From Rhodospirillales bacterium (lineage in GTDB: Bacteria > Pseudomonadota > Alphaproteobacteria > Rhodospirillales > Casp-alpha2): a stretch of DNA of 64,000 nt. The stretch is taken from assembly GCA_018662225.1 (NCBI GenBank), contig JABJGO010000070.1, forward strand, positions 1 to 64,000, read 5' to 3'. The notes under the pieces were generated by a model that saw nothing but the letters and a program-made list of their open reading frames with translations, was not told the origin of the DNA and ran no database searches. A program made the position numbers and the translations under genes. Shown here piece after piece: positions 8,764 to 17,941 of this stretch (position 1 is its first letter; every line of letters begins with the position of its first letter).

Positions 8764-9747
8764 TCAGGCCATCGCCACCAGAATCCGTCGTGAGCCGGTG
8801 AAAGGTTTTCGTCCGTGCATGGCCATGATGTTGTCAATCACCATAATATCGCCCGACCGCCACGGGAACAGAACCTCGCAGCGTTTTGAAGCTTCACGTA
8901 TGGCTTCCAAGTCCGACGGATCAATCTCACCACCATCACCGAAGACGACGTGATTACCCAGCGTTTCTTCGCCTGCTGTGGTCGGCTCAAAGCGAGAATC
9001 GCCCTGTGCGCCGAAGGAGACCTTCACGCTTTTCATTGCCCGGTGCCACTGGTCTGCCTGATTGTGCCAACACTTCTCGCCAGTAACGGGGTGTTGCAAT
9101 ACCGCTTTGTGGGGCGCACGGGTACGCAACCCAAAGTCCGTCCATTCGTAGGCCATGTTGGAACGTTCCAGGTAGCCCTCAACCTCACCCTTGTCAGTGT
9201 TCTCGAAAGTATCCTGCCAGCTCAGACCAATACCAGGGGCACCACCCGCATCCCAAAGATGTTGAAGATAGACAATCCCCCGGGATTCAAACCGATCACG
9301 GATCACCGGGTCGAGCACCTCATATATCGCCCGACCATCGGCAATGTGCGTTTCGCCGCCCGTCTCAGACGCATACATGCAACCGAAGAAAACCCTGTCT
9401 GGTGACCAACCGGCATATGCCAGTTCGTTGTGCAAGAGCACCTCCAATTCCTGGGGATACTCCGAAGAGGTATAAACCTGATCCGCCACACTTTTGCGCG
9501 GAGAATCACCAGCCGTATAGTTCTGCAAATCTGGTCGGATTGCTTGGCAAACAGCCCGGAAAGCCTCAGGGGTATCAATCTCAAACCCCCGGACCAGGAC
9601 CACGCCAGCACGGTTCACTGTTGTTTCAATTGCACCCGCATTAGCTTTTGCCCACCTGACAGCGGCCTCGGCCGAGTTGTCGTCGTCCGGATCAATTGCG
9701 GGAACCAGAGGGATTGGATGATGATCAAGAAGTGGGTGGAACTGCAT
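8764..9747 (-). CDS. TauD/TfdA-family (SyrP-like) Fe(II)/2-oxoglutarate dioxygenase
   Basis: A 327-residue protein from the ATG at 9747 (a GTG at 9771 is possible). The iron-binding triad appears as H-x-E in LLHNELAYAGW, followed by GGETHIADGRAIYEVL, and a distal His in NIMAMHGRKPF with the 2-oxoglutarate-binding Arg in SRRIL. The family standard is H-x-D. H-x-E is known from clavaminate synthase and from SyrP-type hydroxylases, which this sequence resembles in the block around the triad. The predicted activity is oxygen-dependent hydroxylation of a small, perhaps amino-acid-like substrate, which is unknown. It is upstream of and cotranscribed with the class II aldolase gene. Confidence 0.85.
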   Translation of the reverse strand: MQFHPLLDHHPIPLVPAIDPDDDNSAEAAVRWAKANAGAIETTVNRAGVVLVRGFEIDTPEAFRAVCQAIRPDLQNYTAGDSPRKSVADQVYTSSEYPQELEVLLHNELAYAGWSPDRVFFGCMYASETGGETHIADGRAIYEVLDPVIRDRFESRGIVYLQHLWDAGGAPGIGLSWQDTFENTDKGEVEGYLERSNMAYEWTDFGLRTRAPHKAVLQHPVTGEKCWHNQADQWHRAMKSVKVSFGAQGDSRFEPTTAGEETLGNHVVFGDGGEIDPSDLEAIREASKRCEVLFPWRSGDIMVIDNIMAMHGRKPFTGSRRILVAMA

Positions 9748-9842
9748 CGTCTCGGCTTTATTCAGGTTCACACGAATTCACGGCAATCTTATGCTGTTTT
9801 TGATACGTTCAGCAATGGGTCATCAAGATTATGCAGCATGTC

Positions 9843-9871
9843 TTTTCAATTCCCTTTTCCGTACCTATAGT
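9843..9871 (+). promoter_or_regulatory. probable sigma-70-type promoter of the tmRNA gene
   Basis: TTTTCA (9843-9848) and TATAGT (9866-9871) are separated by 17 bases. The -10 matches the consensus at five of six positions and the -35 at four. Transcription would begin near 9878, just ahead of the folded acceptor piece of the tmRNA. Confidence 0.45.
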
Positions 9872-9875
9872 AATG

Positions 9876-10145
9876 GTGTCAGGCAACTGACTATGGCGAT
9901 AAACGCTGATCGGAATAGACATAGCGGACCCGGGGGCGGTACCCGGCGCCTCCACCATCACTTGAGGGGGCGAAATAGGATCGACGCGTGTAGTAAAGGT
10001 TCAGTTTTTGCCCGGCATTGTACCGCCGTTATCGGGCTAACATTACAAATGCAAACGATAATGATGCATTTGCAGTTGCTGCGTAAGTAGCAACTACGGG
10101 GTTCGGGGGGCACCTGGCAACAGAAGCCCCCCACTCGAACCACCC
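9876..10145 (+). ncRNA. ssrA: tmRNA (transfer-messenger RNA), circularly permuted two-piece form
   Basis: The gene is permuted. The acceptor part comes first: a hairpin GTCAG-GCAA-CTGAC near 9879, a T-arm-like CCGGG-GGCGGTA-CCCGG, the acceptor strand CGCCTCC (9947-9953), then ACCA ending at 9957. After an 8-base spacer (9958-9965) comes the opposite strand GGGGGCG (9966-9972), which pairs with the acceptor strand over 7 bp including one G-U. The coding part follows, with an open frame at 10051-10086 giving ANDNDAFAVAA then TAA, like the Caulobacter tag (ANDNFAEEFAVAA). A GC-rich hairpin (10100-10141) follows. In known cases the spacer is cut out to leave two RNAs that rescue stalled ribosomes and tag the product for ClpXP. 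Exact ends are estimates. Confidence 0.92.
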
Positions 10146-10164
10146 AGTATACGGGCCAGTATAC
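10144..10164 (+). repeat. 9-bp direct repeat CCAGTATAC
   Basis: CCAGTATAC occurs at 10144-10152 and again at 10156-10164, separated by GGG. It lies between the tmRNA 3' hairpin and the sspB ribosome-binding site. It could include a -10-like element for sspB (TATACA) or be part of tmRNA 3' processing. No firm function can be given. Confidence 0.6.
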
Positions 10165-10195
10165 AGCGAGGTGGATATGAGGATTAGGAGATACG

Positions 10196-10789
10196 ATGAC
10201 CGGCACGATGGATAACGACGACGATAACGACCCGATCCGCTACGACCGCTGGATCGAAGATGCCCTTCGCAGTGTCATCTCGCAGGCGTTATCATACACA
10301 GCCGAAAATGGCCTGGTGGGCGATCATCATTTCTACATCACATTCCGCACCAATACGGATGTGGTCACCATGCCGGACTTTCTGAAAGCCCAGCACCCCG
10401 AAGAAATGACCATTGTCATCCAGCACCAGTACGAAGGCCTGGCCGTTCAGGACGACGGATTCTTCACAACATTGCGTTTCAACGGCAAGCCAGAACGCCT
10501 TTATATCCCGTTCAGCGAAATCACCGGCTTTACCGACCCATCCGTGAATTTCGGTCTTCAACTCAAAACCGCTGAAATGGATGAAGACGACCTCGAGGAC
10601 ATGGAAGATTTTCCATTCGAGCCTGCGGCGGTCGAACAGGATTTCGAGCCCACAGAGCCCACCACACTTGTTTCAGGCACAAATACGGGCCCAAACACGG
10701 GCAAAGGCACGCCACGCGCTGAGACAAACGATGATGGTGAGCCAAAAACAGGCGAGGTTATTGCGCTGGATGCATTTCGAAAGAAATAG
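10196..10789 (+). CDS. sspB: SspB, ClpXP adaptor for ssrA-tagged proteins (alphaproteobacterial type)
   Basis: The 197-residue protein starts after an AGGAG site. Its body (about residues 15-125) includes IRYDRWIEDALRSVISQAL, HHFYITFRT, and a block ending in LYIPFSEITGFTDPSVNFGLQL, characteristic of alphaproteobacterial SspB. The rest is an acidic, flexible tail (MEDFPFEPAAVEQDFEP) ending in VIALDAFRKK, the conserved C-terminal peptide that docks on the ClpX zinc-binding domain. SspB tethers ssrA-tagged substrates to ClpXP and so speeds their degradation. It sits directly downstream of the tmRNA gene that makes those tags, a striking functional pairing. Fumarase follows on the same strand. 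Confidence 0.9.
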   Translation: MTGTMDNDDDNDPIRYDRWIEDALRSVISQALSYTAENGLVGDHHFYITFRTNTDVVTMPDFLKAQHPEEMTIVIQHQYEGLAVQDDGFFTTLRFNGKPERLYIPFSEITGFTDPSVNFGLQLKTAEMDEDDLEDMEDFPFEPAAVEQDFEPTEPTTLVSGTNTGPNTGKGTPRAETNDDGEPKTGEVIALDAFRKK

Positions 10790-10873
10790 ACGTCACGGCC
10801 TTCACTTTAGCCTGTGCAAACACCCACATGATTTTTACCTGTTTTCGCCTGCTTATCTCTTGAGGACCCATTC

Positions 10874-12493
10874 ATGAGTGATTTCCAGTACCACGAAATG
10901 TTCCCGTTGGGTGACGATGAAACAGAATACCGGCTCCTGAGCACGGATCATGTGAGCACGGAAACCTTTGATGGGCAGGAAATTTTAAAAGTCGCCCCCG
11001 AAGCCATCACCATGTTGACCGCCGAAGCCATGCGCGATATTTCGCACCTGTTGCGCCCGGCACACCTGAAACAACTGGGATCAATCCTGGGTGACCCCGA
11101 AGCCTCGGACAACGACCGTTTTGTGGCTCTTGATCTATTGAAGAACGCCAACATTGCCGCCGGTGGTGTACTACCCATGTGTCAGGACACCGGCACCGCC
11201 ATTATCATGGGTAAGAAGGGCCAAAACGTCTGGACCGGTGCCGACGATGAAGCCGCCATTGCCGCCGGTGTACGCAAGACATTCACCGAAACCAATCTGC
11301 GCTATAGCCAGCTTGCCCCATTGGATATGTTCAATGAGGTAAATACAGGCGACAACCTGCCCGCCCAGATCGACCTCTATGCCACACAGGGTGATGCCTA
11401 TAAATTCCTGTTCATCGCCAAGGGTGGCGGATCAGCCAACAAGACGTTCCTTTATCAGCAGACCAAGGCTGTTTTGAATCCGGAAGCGTTGGAAAACTTT
11501 CTGGATGAGAAAATTCGCACGCTGGGTACAGCGGCCTGTCCGCCCTACCACCTTTCCATTGTGATTGGTGGAACCTCGGCCGAGCTCAATCTGAAAACCG
11601 TGAAGATGGCCAGTTGCAAGTATCTGGATGCCCTGCCTACATCCGGTAACGAATACGGCCAGGCTTTCCGTGATCTGGAGTTGGAAGCCGAAGTCCACAA
11701 GATGACCCAGAACATGGGTATCGGTGCACAGTTCGGCGGTAAGTATTTTTGTCACGATGTGCGAGTCGTTCGCCTGCCCCGTCACGGTGCTTCGTGCCCG
11801 GTGGGGATCGGCGTGTCTTGTTCAGCCGACCGCCAGTGCAAAGGCAAGATCACCAAAGACGGTATCTTTATTGAGAAGCTGGAAACCGACCCATCACAAT
11901 ACATGCCAGAGATCGAAACGGACCAGTTGGACGGCGAGGTGGTGGACATCGATCTGAACCTGCCCATGAGCGAAATTCTCGGCATCCTGACCAGGTACCC
12001 GGTTAAGACGCGCCTGAACCTGAGCGGGTCGCTCATCGTCGCCCGTGATATTGCGCACGCCAAGATCAAGGAACGTCTGGATGCGGGCGAAGATATGCCT
12101 GATTACTTCAAAGACAATGCGGTTTATTACGCCGGCCCGGCCAAAACACCTGAAGGCATGGCATCCGGATCCTTTGGCCCCACCACAGCGGGACGCATGG
12201 ATGGATATGTGGATCAGTTCCAGGCCGCCAGCGGTTCTATGGTCATGCTGGCCAAAGGAAATCGATCTGGTGCTGTAACCAAGGCCTGTCAGGCTCATGG
12301 TGGATTTTATTTAGGGTCTATCGGTGGCCCCGGCGCGCGCGTGGCGCAGGACTGCATCAAAAAGGTTGAGGTGCTCGAATACCCGGAACTGGGCATGGAA
12401 GCCATCTGGCGCATCGAAGTTGTAAACTTCCCGGCCTTTATTGTGGTCGATGACAAAGGCAACGATTTCTTCAAAGAGTTCGTTCCGGGCTAA
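10874..12493 (+). CDS. class I fumarate hydratase ([4Fe-4S])
   Basis: The 539-residue protein has the class I fumarase architecture: an N-terminal alpha domain with the cluster-binding cysteine in [13 protein letters not shown], further cysteines in KMASCKYLD and [12 protein letters not shown], and a C-terminal beta domain with [13 protein letters not shown] and [12 protein letters not shown]. It hydrates fumarate to L-malate in the citric acid cycle. The oxygen-labile cluster distinguishes it from the iron-free FumC class. Length is close to E. coli FumA/FumB (about 548). It may be cotranscribed with sspB, with about 85 bases between, and with the small YbjQ-like gene 24 bases downstream. 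Confidence 0.95.
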   Translation: MSDFQYHEMFPLGDDETEYRLLSTDHVSTETFDGQEILKVAPEAITMLTAEAMRDISHLLRPAHLKQLGSILGDPEASDNDRFVALDLLKNANIAAGGVLPMCQDTGTAIIMGKKGQNVWTGADDEAAIAAGVRKTFTETNLRYSQLAPLDMFNEVNTGDNLPAQIDLYATQGDAYKFLFIAKGGGSANKTFLYQQTKAVLNPEALENFLDEKIRTLGTAACPPYHLSIVIGGTSAELNLKTVKMASCKYLDALPTSGNEYGQAFRDLELEAEVHKMTQNMGIGAQFGGKYFCHDVRVVRLPRHGASCPVGIGVSCSADRQCKGKITKDGIFIEKLETDPSQYMPEIETDQLDGEVVDIDLNLPMSEILGILTRYPVKTRLNLSGSLIVARDIAHAKIKERLDAGEDMPDYFKDNAVYYAGPAKTPEGMASGSFGPTTAGRMDGYVDQFQAASGSMVMLAKGNRSGAVTKACQAHGGFYLGSIGGPGARVAQDCIKKVEVLEYPELGMEAIWRIEVVNFPAFIVVDDKGNDFFKEFVPG

Positions 12494-12517
12494 CCGGAAC
12501 AGAAAGGGAGCACCATC

Positions 12518-12952
12518 ATGTTCGGTATATTTGGTAAAAGCGAAGAAGACATTCAGGAACTGATCGATAACAAGCAGTACGATGAACTGCCCACCGAGGT
12601 TATCGACGAGTTGGCCAAAGACCTGATTGTCACCACTGAACCCATGATGGACGAATACCGGGTCACGCAGCGCCTTGAAGTCATCACGGCGGAATGCGTG
12701 TTCGGTATGAACCTGTTCAAGGATTTCTTTGCCAGCATCACGGATATCTTCGGTGGTCGGTCTTCATCATCACAAAAAGTCCTACGTGATGCCCGCCACA
12801 CCTGCCTGACCGAATTACGCCGCGAAGCCCTGATCGCAGGCGCCAATGCCATTCTTGCCGTTGACCTGAACTACAATGAAATTTCGGGTGATGGCAAAAG
12901 CATGTTGTTTCTGGTGGCCACCGGTACAGCGGTTATTGTTGAGCCTAAATAG
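12518..12952 (+). CDS. YbjQ/DUF74-like heavy-metal-binding-domain family protein
   Basis: A 144-residue protein whose middle and C-terminal parts ([37 protein letters not shown], then [19 protein letters not shown]) match the pattern of the YbjQ/UPF0145 family, small proteins that form ring-like pentamers. Typical members are about 105 residues. The extra 40 residues here are an acidic N-terminal extension ([19 protein letters not shown]). Function is not established despite the family name. A GAAAGGGAG ribosome-binding site precedes the ATG. It follows the fumarase gene closely. Confidence 0.8.
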   Translation: MFGIFGKSEEDIQELIDNKQYDELPTEVIDELAKDLIVTTEPMMDEYRVTQRLEVITAECVFGMNLFKDFFASITDIFGGRSSSSQKVLRDARHTCLTELRREALIAGANAILAVDLNYNEISGDGKSMLFLVATGTAVIVEPK

Positions 12953-13001
12953 GGCAGTGCCTATCCAAATAGACGCGACACCCACAAATTGAATTGCCAT
13001 A

Positions 13002-14099
13002 TTATTCTTGTGGCAGAAGGATCACGGACTCATCTGACCATGTGAGCCATACTGTGTGGTCATCGCCACCCACGCGGGACGCGGCACCACCCATGTTTTG
13101 CATGGCGGTCAAAACCGGGTCCTTGCGGCCCTCAACATTGATATAAACGTGAGCGCGATCACCCAAGAACGCCGACGCACGGACTTTGCCTTCCATGAAG
13201 GAGCCGCTGGTCGGTTTATCAAATGAAATCTTCATATTTTCCGGGCGAATGGCCGCTGATACAGCGTCGCCGGTCGAAAAATTCATGTTAGGGCCTGTTG
13301 ATTTGATGGTCCCAACTTCCGTGGTTTTAACCGTCGCTTCACCACCGCCGATGGCATCAATGGAGCCTTCAAAGAAATTCATGGTGCCCAGGAAGTCCGC
13401 ACAGAACGGTGTCTTTGGCTTTTCATAAAGATCAACGGGTCCGTCAATTTCCAGCGCCTTGCCATCGCGCATAACAGCAATGCGATCAGACATGGTCAAG
13501 GCTTCTTCCTGATCGTGGGTCACGAATACAAACGTGATGCCCACTTCGCGCTGCAGATCGCGCAGCTCCAGTTGCATCTGTTCACGCAGCTTTTTATCCA
13601 GTGCACCCAGCGGTTCATCGAGCAGCAGCACTTTAGGTTTCTTGATCAAGGCACGGGCCAGAGCAACACGCTGGCGCTGACCGCCGGAAAGCTCGTCCGC
13701 GCCACGACCGCCATATCCAGCCATGGCAATCAGGTCCAGGGCCTCATCCACCTTCTTGTCCATCTCCGCCTTGGACAGCTTGTCTTTGCGTAGGCCGAAC
13801 CCGATGTTCTGCGCCACTGACAGGTGGGGGAAAATGGCATAGCTCTGAAACACCATATTGACAGGGCGCTCGTAAGGCGGGATTGCCGCCATGGGCTGAC
13901 CATCGATGAAGATTTCACCCATGGTGGGCGTCTCGAACCCAGCCAGCATACGCAACAGGGTGGTCTTACCACACCCGGATGGCCCCAGCAGGGCAAAGAA
14001 CTCGCCACGGCGAATGTCAAAGGTAATGTCGTCACACGCTCTCACATCACCAAAGTGCTTTGAGATGTTCTTGATCGAAATGAATGATTCGTCGCTCAT
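13002..14099 (-). CDS. polyamine-type ABC transporter ATP-binding protein (set 1)
   Basis: This 365-residue ABC ATPase has Walker A GPSGCGKTT, signature LSGGQRQRVALARAL, Walker B VLLLDEPLGALD and the H-loop VTHDQEEALTMSD, followed by a C-terminal TOBE regulatory domain (about residues 280-365). This is the PotA/PotG layout of spermidine/putrescine importers. The start at 14099 is chosen because upstream residues are unlike the family. It energises uptake through the two permeases encoded just upstream (14111-15824). It is the last gene of a seven-gene minus-strand cluster that also contains a second complete ATPase/permease set. Confidence 0.93.
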   Translation of the reverse strand: MSDESFISIKNISKHFGDVRACDDITFDIRRGEFFALLGPSGCGKTTLLRMLAGFETPTMGEIFIDGQPMAAIPPYERPVNMVFQSYAIFPHLSVAQNIGFGLRKDKLSKAEMDKKVDEALDLIAMAGYGGRGADELSGGQRQRVALARALIKKPKVLLLDEPLGALDKKLREQMQLELRDLQREVGITFVFVTHDQEEALTMSDRIAVMRDGKALEIDGPVDLYEKPKTPFCADFLGTMNFFEGSIDAIGGGEATVKTTEVGTIKSTGPNMNFSTGDAVSAAIRPENMKISFDKPTSGSFMEGKVRASAFLGDRAHVYINVEGRKDPVLTAMQNMGGAASRVGGDDHTVWLTWSDESVILLPQE

Positions 14100-14110
14100 G
14101 GTGTACCCCG

Positions 14111-14914
14111 TTAGATCGCAGAACCGGTTTGCGTTTGAACGCCGCGACGGCGAACCCATTCCGCAAAGCAGACCAAAAAGAATGATGTTATAAAGATGAC
14201 GGAACCCAAGGCCAGAACGCTCGGCAGCTTGGCCGGAAAACGTAATTGGCTCCACATATAAAGCGGTAATGTGGGCTCATCCGAACCTAAGAAGAAGGCC
14301 AGAATAAATTCGTCGAATGAAATCGTGAAACACAACAACAGGCTGGCGATAATGCCCGGCATGGCCAACGGGAATGTAACCCGCCAGAACGTCATCCAGG
14401 GTGACTCGCCCAGATCCTGCGCCGCTTCTTCCATGCTTTTATCGAAACCTTCCAATCGGGAGATCAACACAAACATCGCGAAGGGAATACAAATGACCGT
14501 GTGGGCCGCCCCGATCGTGATCAGTGATAGCGTAACACCCACAGACTTCAGAACGGTCAGCAGGGAAATGCCCAGAATGATCAGTGGAATAACCAATGGA
14601 ATGGAAATAAACGCGGTCAGAGACTTCGAACCCGGTATCCGGTACTTGGTAAACGTTTTGGCGGCCAGCATACCAAAAACCGTACTGACAATGGAAACCA
14701 CAATGCCCACCTTAAGGCTATTATACAGTGCATTGATCAGGGGTTCGCGCTCAATCATGTCGGCATAATGCCGCAGCGTGAACTCCTTCAACGGGAAGGC
14801 GATATAGATGGAATCGTTAAATGAAAACAGGGGAATGAACAGAACCGGCACATAAAGAAATGCCAGATAAAGGACCGTATATACCCCGAGTGTGCCAAAT
14901 TTGGTTTTTTTCAT
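14111..14914 (-). CDS. polyamine-type ABC transporter permease, PotC/PotI-like (set 1)
   Basis: A 267-residue membrane protein with about six hydrophobic segments and the cytoplasmic EAA-loop sequence EEAAQDLGESPWMTFWRVTFPLAMPGIIAS, which contacts the ATPase. Sequence and position match the second permease of PotABCD/PotFGHI importers. It starts 7 bases after the first-permease stop and ends 11 bases before the ATPase start, so it is translated as part of the same operon. Confidence 0.92.
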   Translation of the reverse strand: MKKTKFGTLGVYTVLYLAFLYVPVLFIPLFSFNDSIYIAFPLKEFTLRHYADMIEREPLINALYNSLKVGIVVSIVSTVFGMLAAKTFTKYRIPGSKSLTAFISIPLVIPLIILGISLLTVLKSVGVTLSLITIGAAHTVICIPFAMFVLISRLEGFDKSMEEAAQDLGESPWMTFWRVTFPLAMPGIIASLLLCFTISFDEFILAFFLGSDEPTLPLYMWSQLRFPAKLPSVLALGSVIFITSFFLVCFAEWVRRRGVQTQTGSAI

Positions 14915-14921
14915 GACGACC

Positions 14922-15824
14922 TCAGTTCGAACGTTTCTTTACCTGGCTGATCAGCCAGAGATAAATACAGACCACCAGTGTAATGCTGATCATCATCATA
15001 ACGGCAATGGCTGAACCCATGGGCCAGTTATTGCCGCGGCCAAACATGTTGGTAACAAGATTGCCGATCATGATGCCGCTACTGCCACCCACCAGTTTGG
15101 GCGTCACGTAATCGCCCACGGTCGGAATGAACACCAGCAAGGATGCAGCAATCACACCAGGCATGGACAGCGGCAGTGTGACGCGCAGAAAGCTGCGGAT
15201 GGGGCCTTCGCCTAAATCGGCGGCAGCCTCCAGTAATGATTTATCGATTTTTTCAAGCGACACATAAATTGGCAGGATCGCAAACGCCGCCCACGCATGG
15301 GCCAATGTCAGCACCACCGCATTTACATTGTGCAGCAGGAATCCCAAAGGCTCGTCAATAATACCGATACCAATCAGGCCGGAATTGACAACGCCGTTAT
15401 ACCCCAGCATCAGCTTCCAGGCGAATACCCGTAGCAGATAGCTGGTCCAAAACGGAACCGTAATCAGAATGAGCCAGATCAGCTTGTTCTTCTTGACCCT
15501 GAAGGCCACGAAATATGCTGCCGGATAGGCCAGGATCAACGTGGCAAAGGTCACGGACCCAGAAATCAGTAACGATTTTCCAAGCACATACAGGTAAATT
15601 TTCTTCTCAAAGAACATCTGGTAATTCACCAGCGAGAAGTCAGCCGTTTCAATCATACCCGACTGTGTCCAGAAACTCCTCGCCACCAGCATGATAATCG
15701 GAATCACCATCATCAGCACAAGAAGGATCAGCGTCGGCGCCAGAAGCGAGAAACCGCGAGCATTTTCGCTTCGGACGAAATACCCCCGCAGGCCGCCGCT
15801 GGACGTCATTGTTTGGCTTGTCAT
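14922..15824 (-). CDS. polyamine-type ABC transporter permease, PotB/PotH-like (set 1)
   Basis: A 300-residue permease with a first hydrophobic segment at LLAPTLILLVLMMVIPIIMLVA and the EAA loop LEAAADLGEGPIRSFLRVTLPLSMPGVIAA. It pairs with the permease encoded next to form the membrane channel of the importer. The start is uncertain: ATG at 15824 is used here, and a GTG at 15845 would add seven residues. Neither has a strong ribosome-binding site. It lies about 190 bases downstream of the binding-protein gene, the widest gap in the cluster, so it may have its own promoter or reduced expression. Confidence 0.9.
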   Translation of the reverse strand: MTSQTMTSSGGLRGYFVRSENARGFSLLAPTLILLVLMMVIPIIMLVARSFWTQSGMIETADFSLVNYQMFFEKKIYLYVLGKSLLISGSVTFATLILAYPAAYFVAFRVKKNKLIWLILITVPFWTSYLLRVFAWKLMLGYNGVVNSGLIGIGIIDEPLGFLLHNVNAVVLTLAHAWAAFAILPIYVSLEKIDKSLLEAAADLGEGPIRSFLRVTLPLSMPGVIAASLLVFIPTVGDYVTPKLVGGSSGIMIGNLVTNMFGRGNNWPMGSAIAVMMMISITLVVCIYLWLISQVKKRSN

Positions 15825-16011
15825 TTCAGAAGGATACCCATTCACTCATTTCTGGTACGTATTATTGAGTTGCGTTTAGAGATTTTGGACATTGTATGAA
15901 TTTAACTGAAATTTCAAACCCAAAAGTGGCGAAAACCACATGGGACAAGAAGAATGGAGCGGCGCCTCACGACAACCGCTCCATCTCAGTTCACAGATAC
16001 GCCCTAGAACG

Positions 16012-17040
16012 TTACTGCCAAACTTTGGTCCAAACTTTGTCAATCAAAGCTTGAGCTTTGGGTGAGCAGGTCGGGGCAAAGACAACGTTCAAACCTTTAG
16101 GCGGGTTGATTTCCGGTGCCGTTTTAACTTCTTCGGAATAATATGCTTCCGTGCCTTTGACAGCATCACCATAACCCTGGTTTTCCGTCAGCATGGCCAT
16201 GTTGACCGGGTCCATCATGAAGTTCATGAACGTCCGGGCGTTTTCAACATTCTTGGCGCTTGTGGGCACCACGAGACTGTCGAACCAACCAACAACGCCT
16301 TCTTTCGGGTAGGCGTAAGTGATCGGTGCGCCGGCCAGACGGCCGAGGCGGTTATAGCCGGACCAGTGGTTGGTGATGATAGCTTCACCGCTGGTCAGCA
16401 GATCACTCATGGTTTCAGAGTTCAGAGCAACAACATAATCTTTCTGTGCAAGCAGCATGTCCTGAATCTTTTTCATGACTTTCGGATCTTCGGAGCAAAA
16501 CTCCGTGCCGAGATAGATGTTGGCGAGAGAGATGACTTCATCAGGGGTCTGGAAAATGCTCAGACGACCGCGAACTTCTTCAGAAGGCTCGAAGAATTCA
16601 GCCAGGGATTCACCCTTACCGGAATAGAGTTCGTGGTTGTAGGAGAATGAAGTCGTGCCCCATTGCCAACCAGAGGAGTATTCCTGTTCAGGATCCCACT
16701 CAGGCTTCCGCCATTCATCTTTATAGTTCTTGTAGTTAGGCAGTTCGTGAACAGCCACTTTCTGGATCAGGCCTTCACCGACCAGGATCGGAACAAAGTT
16801 CTGCGACGGAACGACCAGATCGTAACCCGTAGCGCCGGCCTGCAACTTGGCAAGCAGGGTTTCGTTGGAATCGTATGTGTCGAGGCTGACACTAATGCCG
16901 GTTTCTTTCTCGAATTTCTCGATCAGTTCCGGCGGTGTGTATTCCGTCCAGTTGTAGATGAACAACTCACCACCGGCCTTTGCCAGGCCACCGGTGAGTG
17001 CTACGGCAGCCGCAGCAAAAATTGATGCAATATATTTCAT
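16012..17040 (-). CDS. periplasmic polyamine-type substrate-binding protein, PotD/PotF-like
   Basis: A 342-residue protein with a signal peptide (MKYIASIFAAAAVALTGGLAKA, cleavage near residue 22) followed by GELFIYNWTEYTPPELIEKF, the standard N-terminus of mature PotD/PotF binding proteins. YDLVVPSQNF and a run ending ANIYLGTEF are further family blocks. It captures a polyamine or similar cation in the periplasm and delivers it to the permeases. A GGAAGAGGAAA site lies just upstream of the ATG at 17040. It is the only binding protein in the cluster and sits exactly between two permease/ATPase sets. Ligand specificity is not decided by sequence alone. Confidence 0.93.
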   Translation of the reverse strand: MKYIASIFAAAAVALTGGLAKAGGELFIYNWTEYTPPELIEKFEKETGISVSLDTYDSNETLLAKLQAGATGYDLVVPSQNFVPILVGEGLIQKVAVHELPNYKNYKDEWRKPEWDPEQEYSSGWQWGTTSFSYNHELYSGKGESLAEFFEPSEEVRGRLSIFQTPDEVISLANIYLGTEFCSEDPKVMKKIQDMLLAQKDYVVALNSETMSDLLTSGEAIITNHWSGYNRLGRLAGAPITYAYPKEGVVGWFDSLVVPTSAKNVENARTFMNFMMDPVNMAMLTENQGYGDAVKGTEAYYSEEVKTAPEINPPKGLNVVFAPTCSPKAQALIDKVWTKVWQ

Positions 17041-17092
17041 GTTTATTTCCTCTTCCTGTTGGTTGGTTTCTTGAAGTGATCGTTGGGCGTCA

Positions 17093-17938
17093 TTAGTGCA
17101 CAGTCTTTGTCTGTGATTTCTTTGATACAATCCAGTATGCGGTAACAATGGCGATGGAGAAAAACAGTAACACTGTGGAAATGGCATTAACCTCCGGTGT
17201 CAGGCCTCGCCTGATCATGGAATAAATATACACAGGCAACGTTGTTGATCCAGCACCGCCGACCATCAGTGTAATGATGAAGTCATCCAGGGAGATCACG
17301 AACGCCAGCATAGCCCCGGCGACGATGCCCGGCATCAGCAACGGCACAGTGACGAAACGAAAGGTTTCCCATTCCGTTGCATAGAGATCACGGGCCGCCT
17401 GCTCCAGTGTTGTGTCCATGCCTTCCAGTCGCGCCCGGATGGGCATGAAGGCGAACGGGATGCAGAACGTGATGTGGGCGATGATGACGTTGCCAAGACC
17501 TAAGTTCATGCCGATGGAGGAAAAGAAAATCAGCACGGCGACGGCCGTGACAATTTCCGGCACCATCAATGGCAGGGTAATGAGGCCAAGCGACAGGGTT
17601 TTTCCCTTGAAGCTGCCACCTCTCGCCAGGACGAGAGCGCCAATGGTGGCGATTGCCGTTGCGCAGGCTGTGGCTACTGTCGCAACAATAAGGGAATTTA
17701 GAACCGCCTGCTGGATGTTATTGTTGCTGAAGGCCTTCAGGTACCAACTGATACCAAAACCTTCCCAGTTCATGACCATACGGTTGGAATTGAAGGAATA
17801 GAAGACCAGCACCACGATCGGCACATAAAGATAGATAAAGAAAGCAAAGGTCCAGGCGCCCAGTCCACGGAAGTGCCCGACGGGAAGGATTTTCTTCTTT
17901 TTCATGATGTTTTTTGTCTCGTTCATGTGGTCACTCAT
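17093..17938 (-). CDS. polyamine-type ABC transporter permease, PotC/PotI-like (set 2)
   Basis: A 281-residue permease of about six membrane segments. It opens with a lysine-rich cytoplasmic tail (IMKKKKILP) before AWTFAFFIYLYVPIVVLVFYSF and carries the EAA loop LEQAARDLYATEWETFRFVTVPLLMPGIVAG. It matches PotC/PotI. It starts three bases after the stop of its partner permease gene and lies 52 bases upstream of the binding-protein gene. Confidence 0.92.
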   Translation of the reverse strand: MSDHMNETKNIMKKKKILPVGHFRGLGAWTFAFFIYLYVPIVVLVFYSFNSNRMVMNWEGFGISWYLKAFSNNNIQQAVLNSLIVATVATACATAIATIGALVLARGGSFKGKTLSLGLITLPLMVPEIVTAVAVLIFFSSIGMNLGLGNVIIAHITFCIPFAFMPIRARLEGMDTTLEQAARDLYATEWETFRFVTVPLLMPGIVAGAMLAFVISLDDFIITLMVGGAGSTTLPVYIYSMIRRGLTPEVNAISTVLLFFSIAIVTAYWIVSKKSQTKTVH

Positions 17939-17941
17939 GAT

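Noticed and set aside
9901-9972. Ordinary tRNA gene
   Set aside because: A T-arm and acceptor stem are present, but there is no anticodon arm in the right place and the 5' acceptor strand lies after the CCA. It is the tRNA-like part of a permuted tmRNA.
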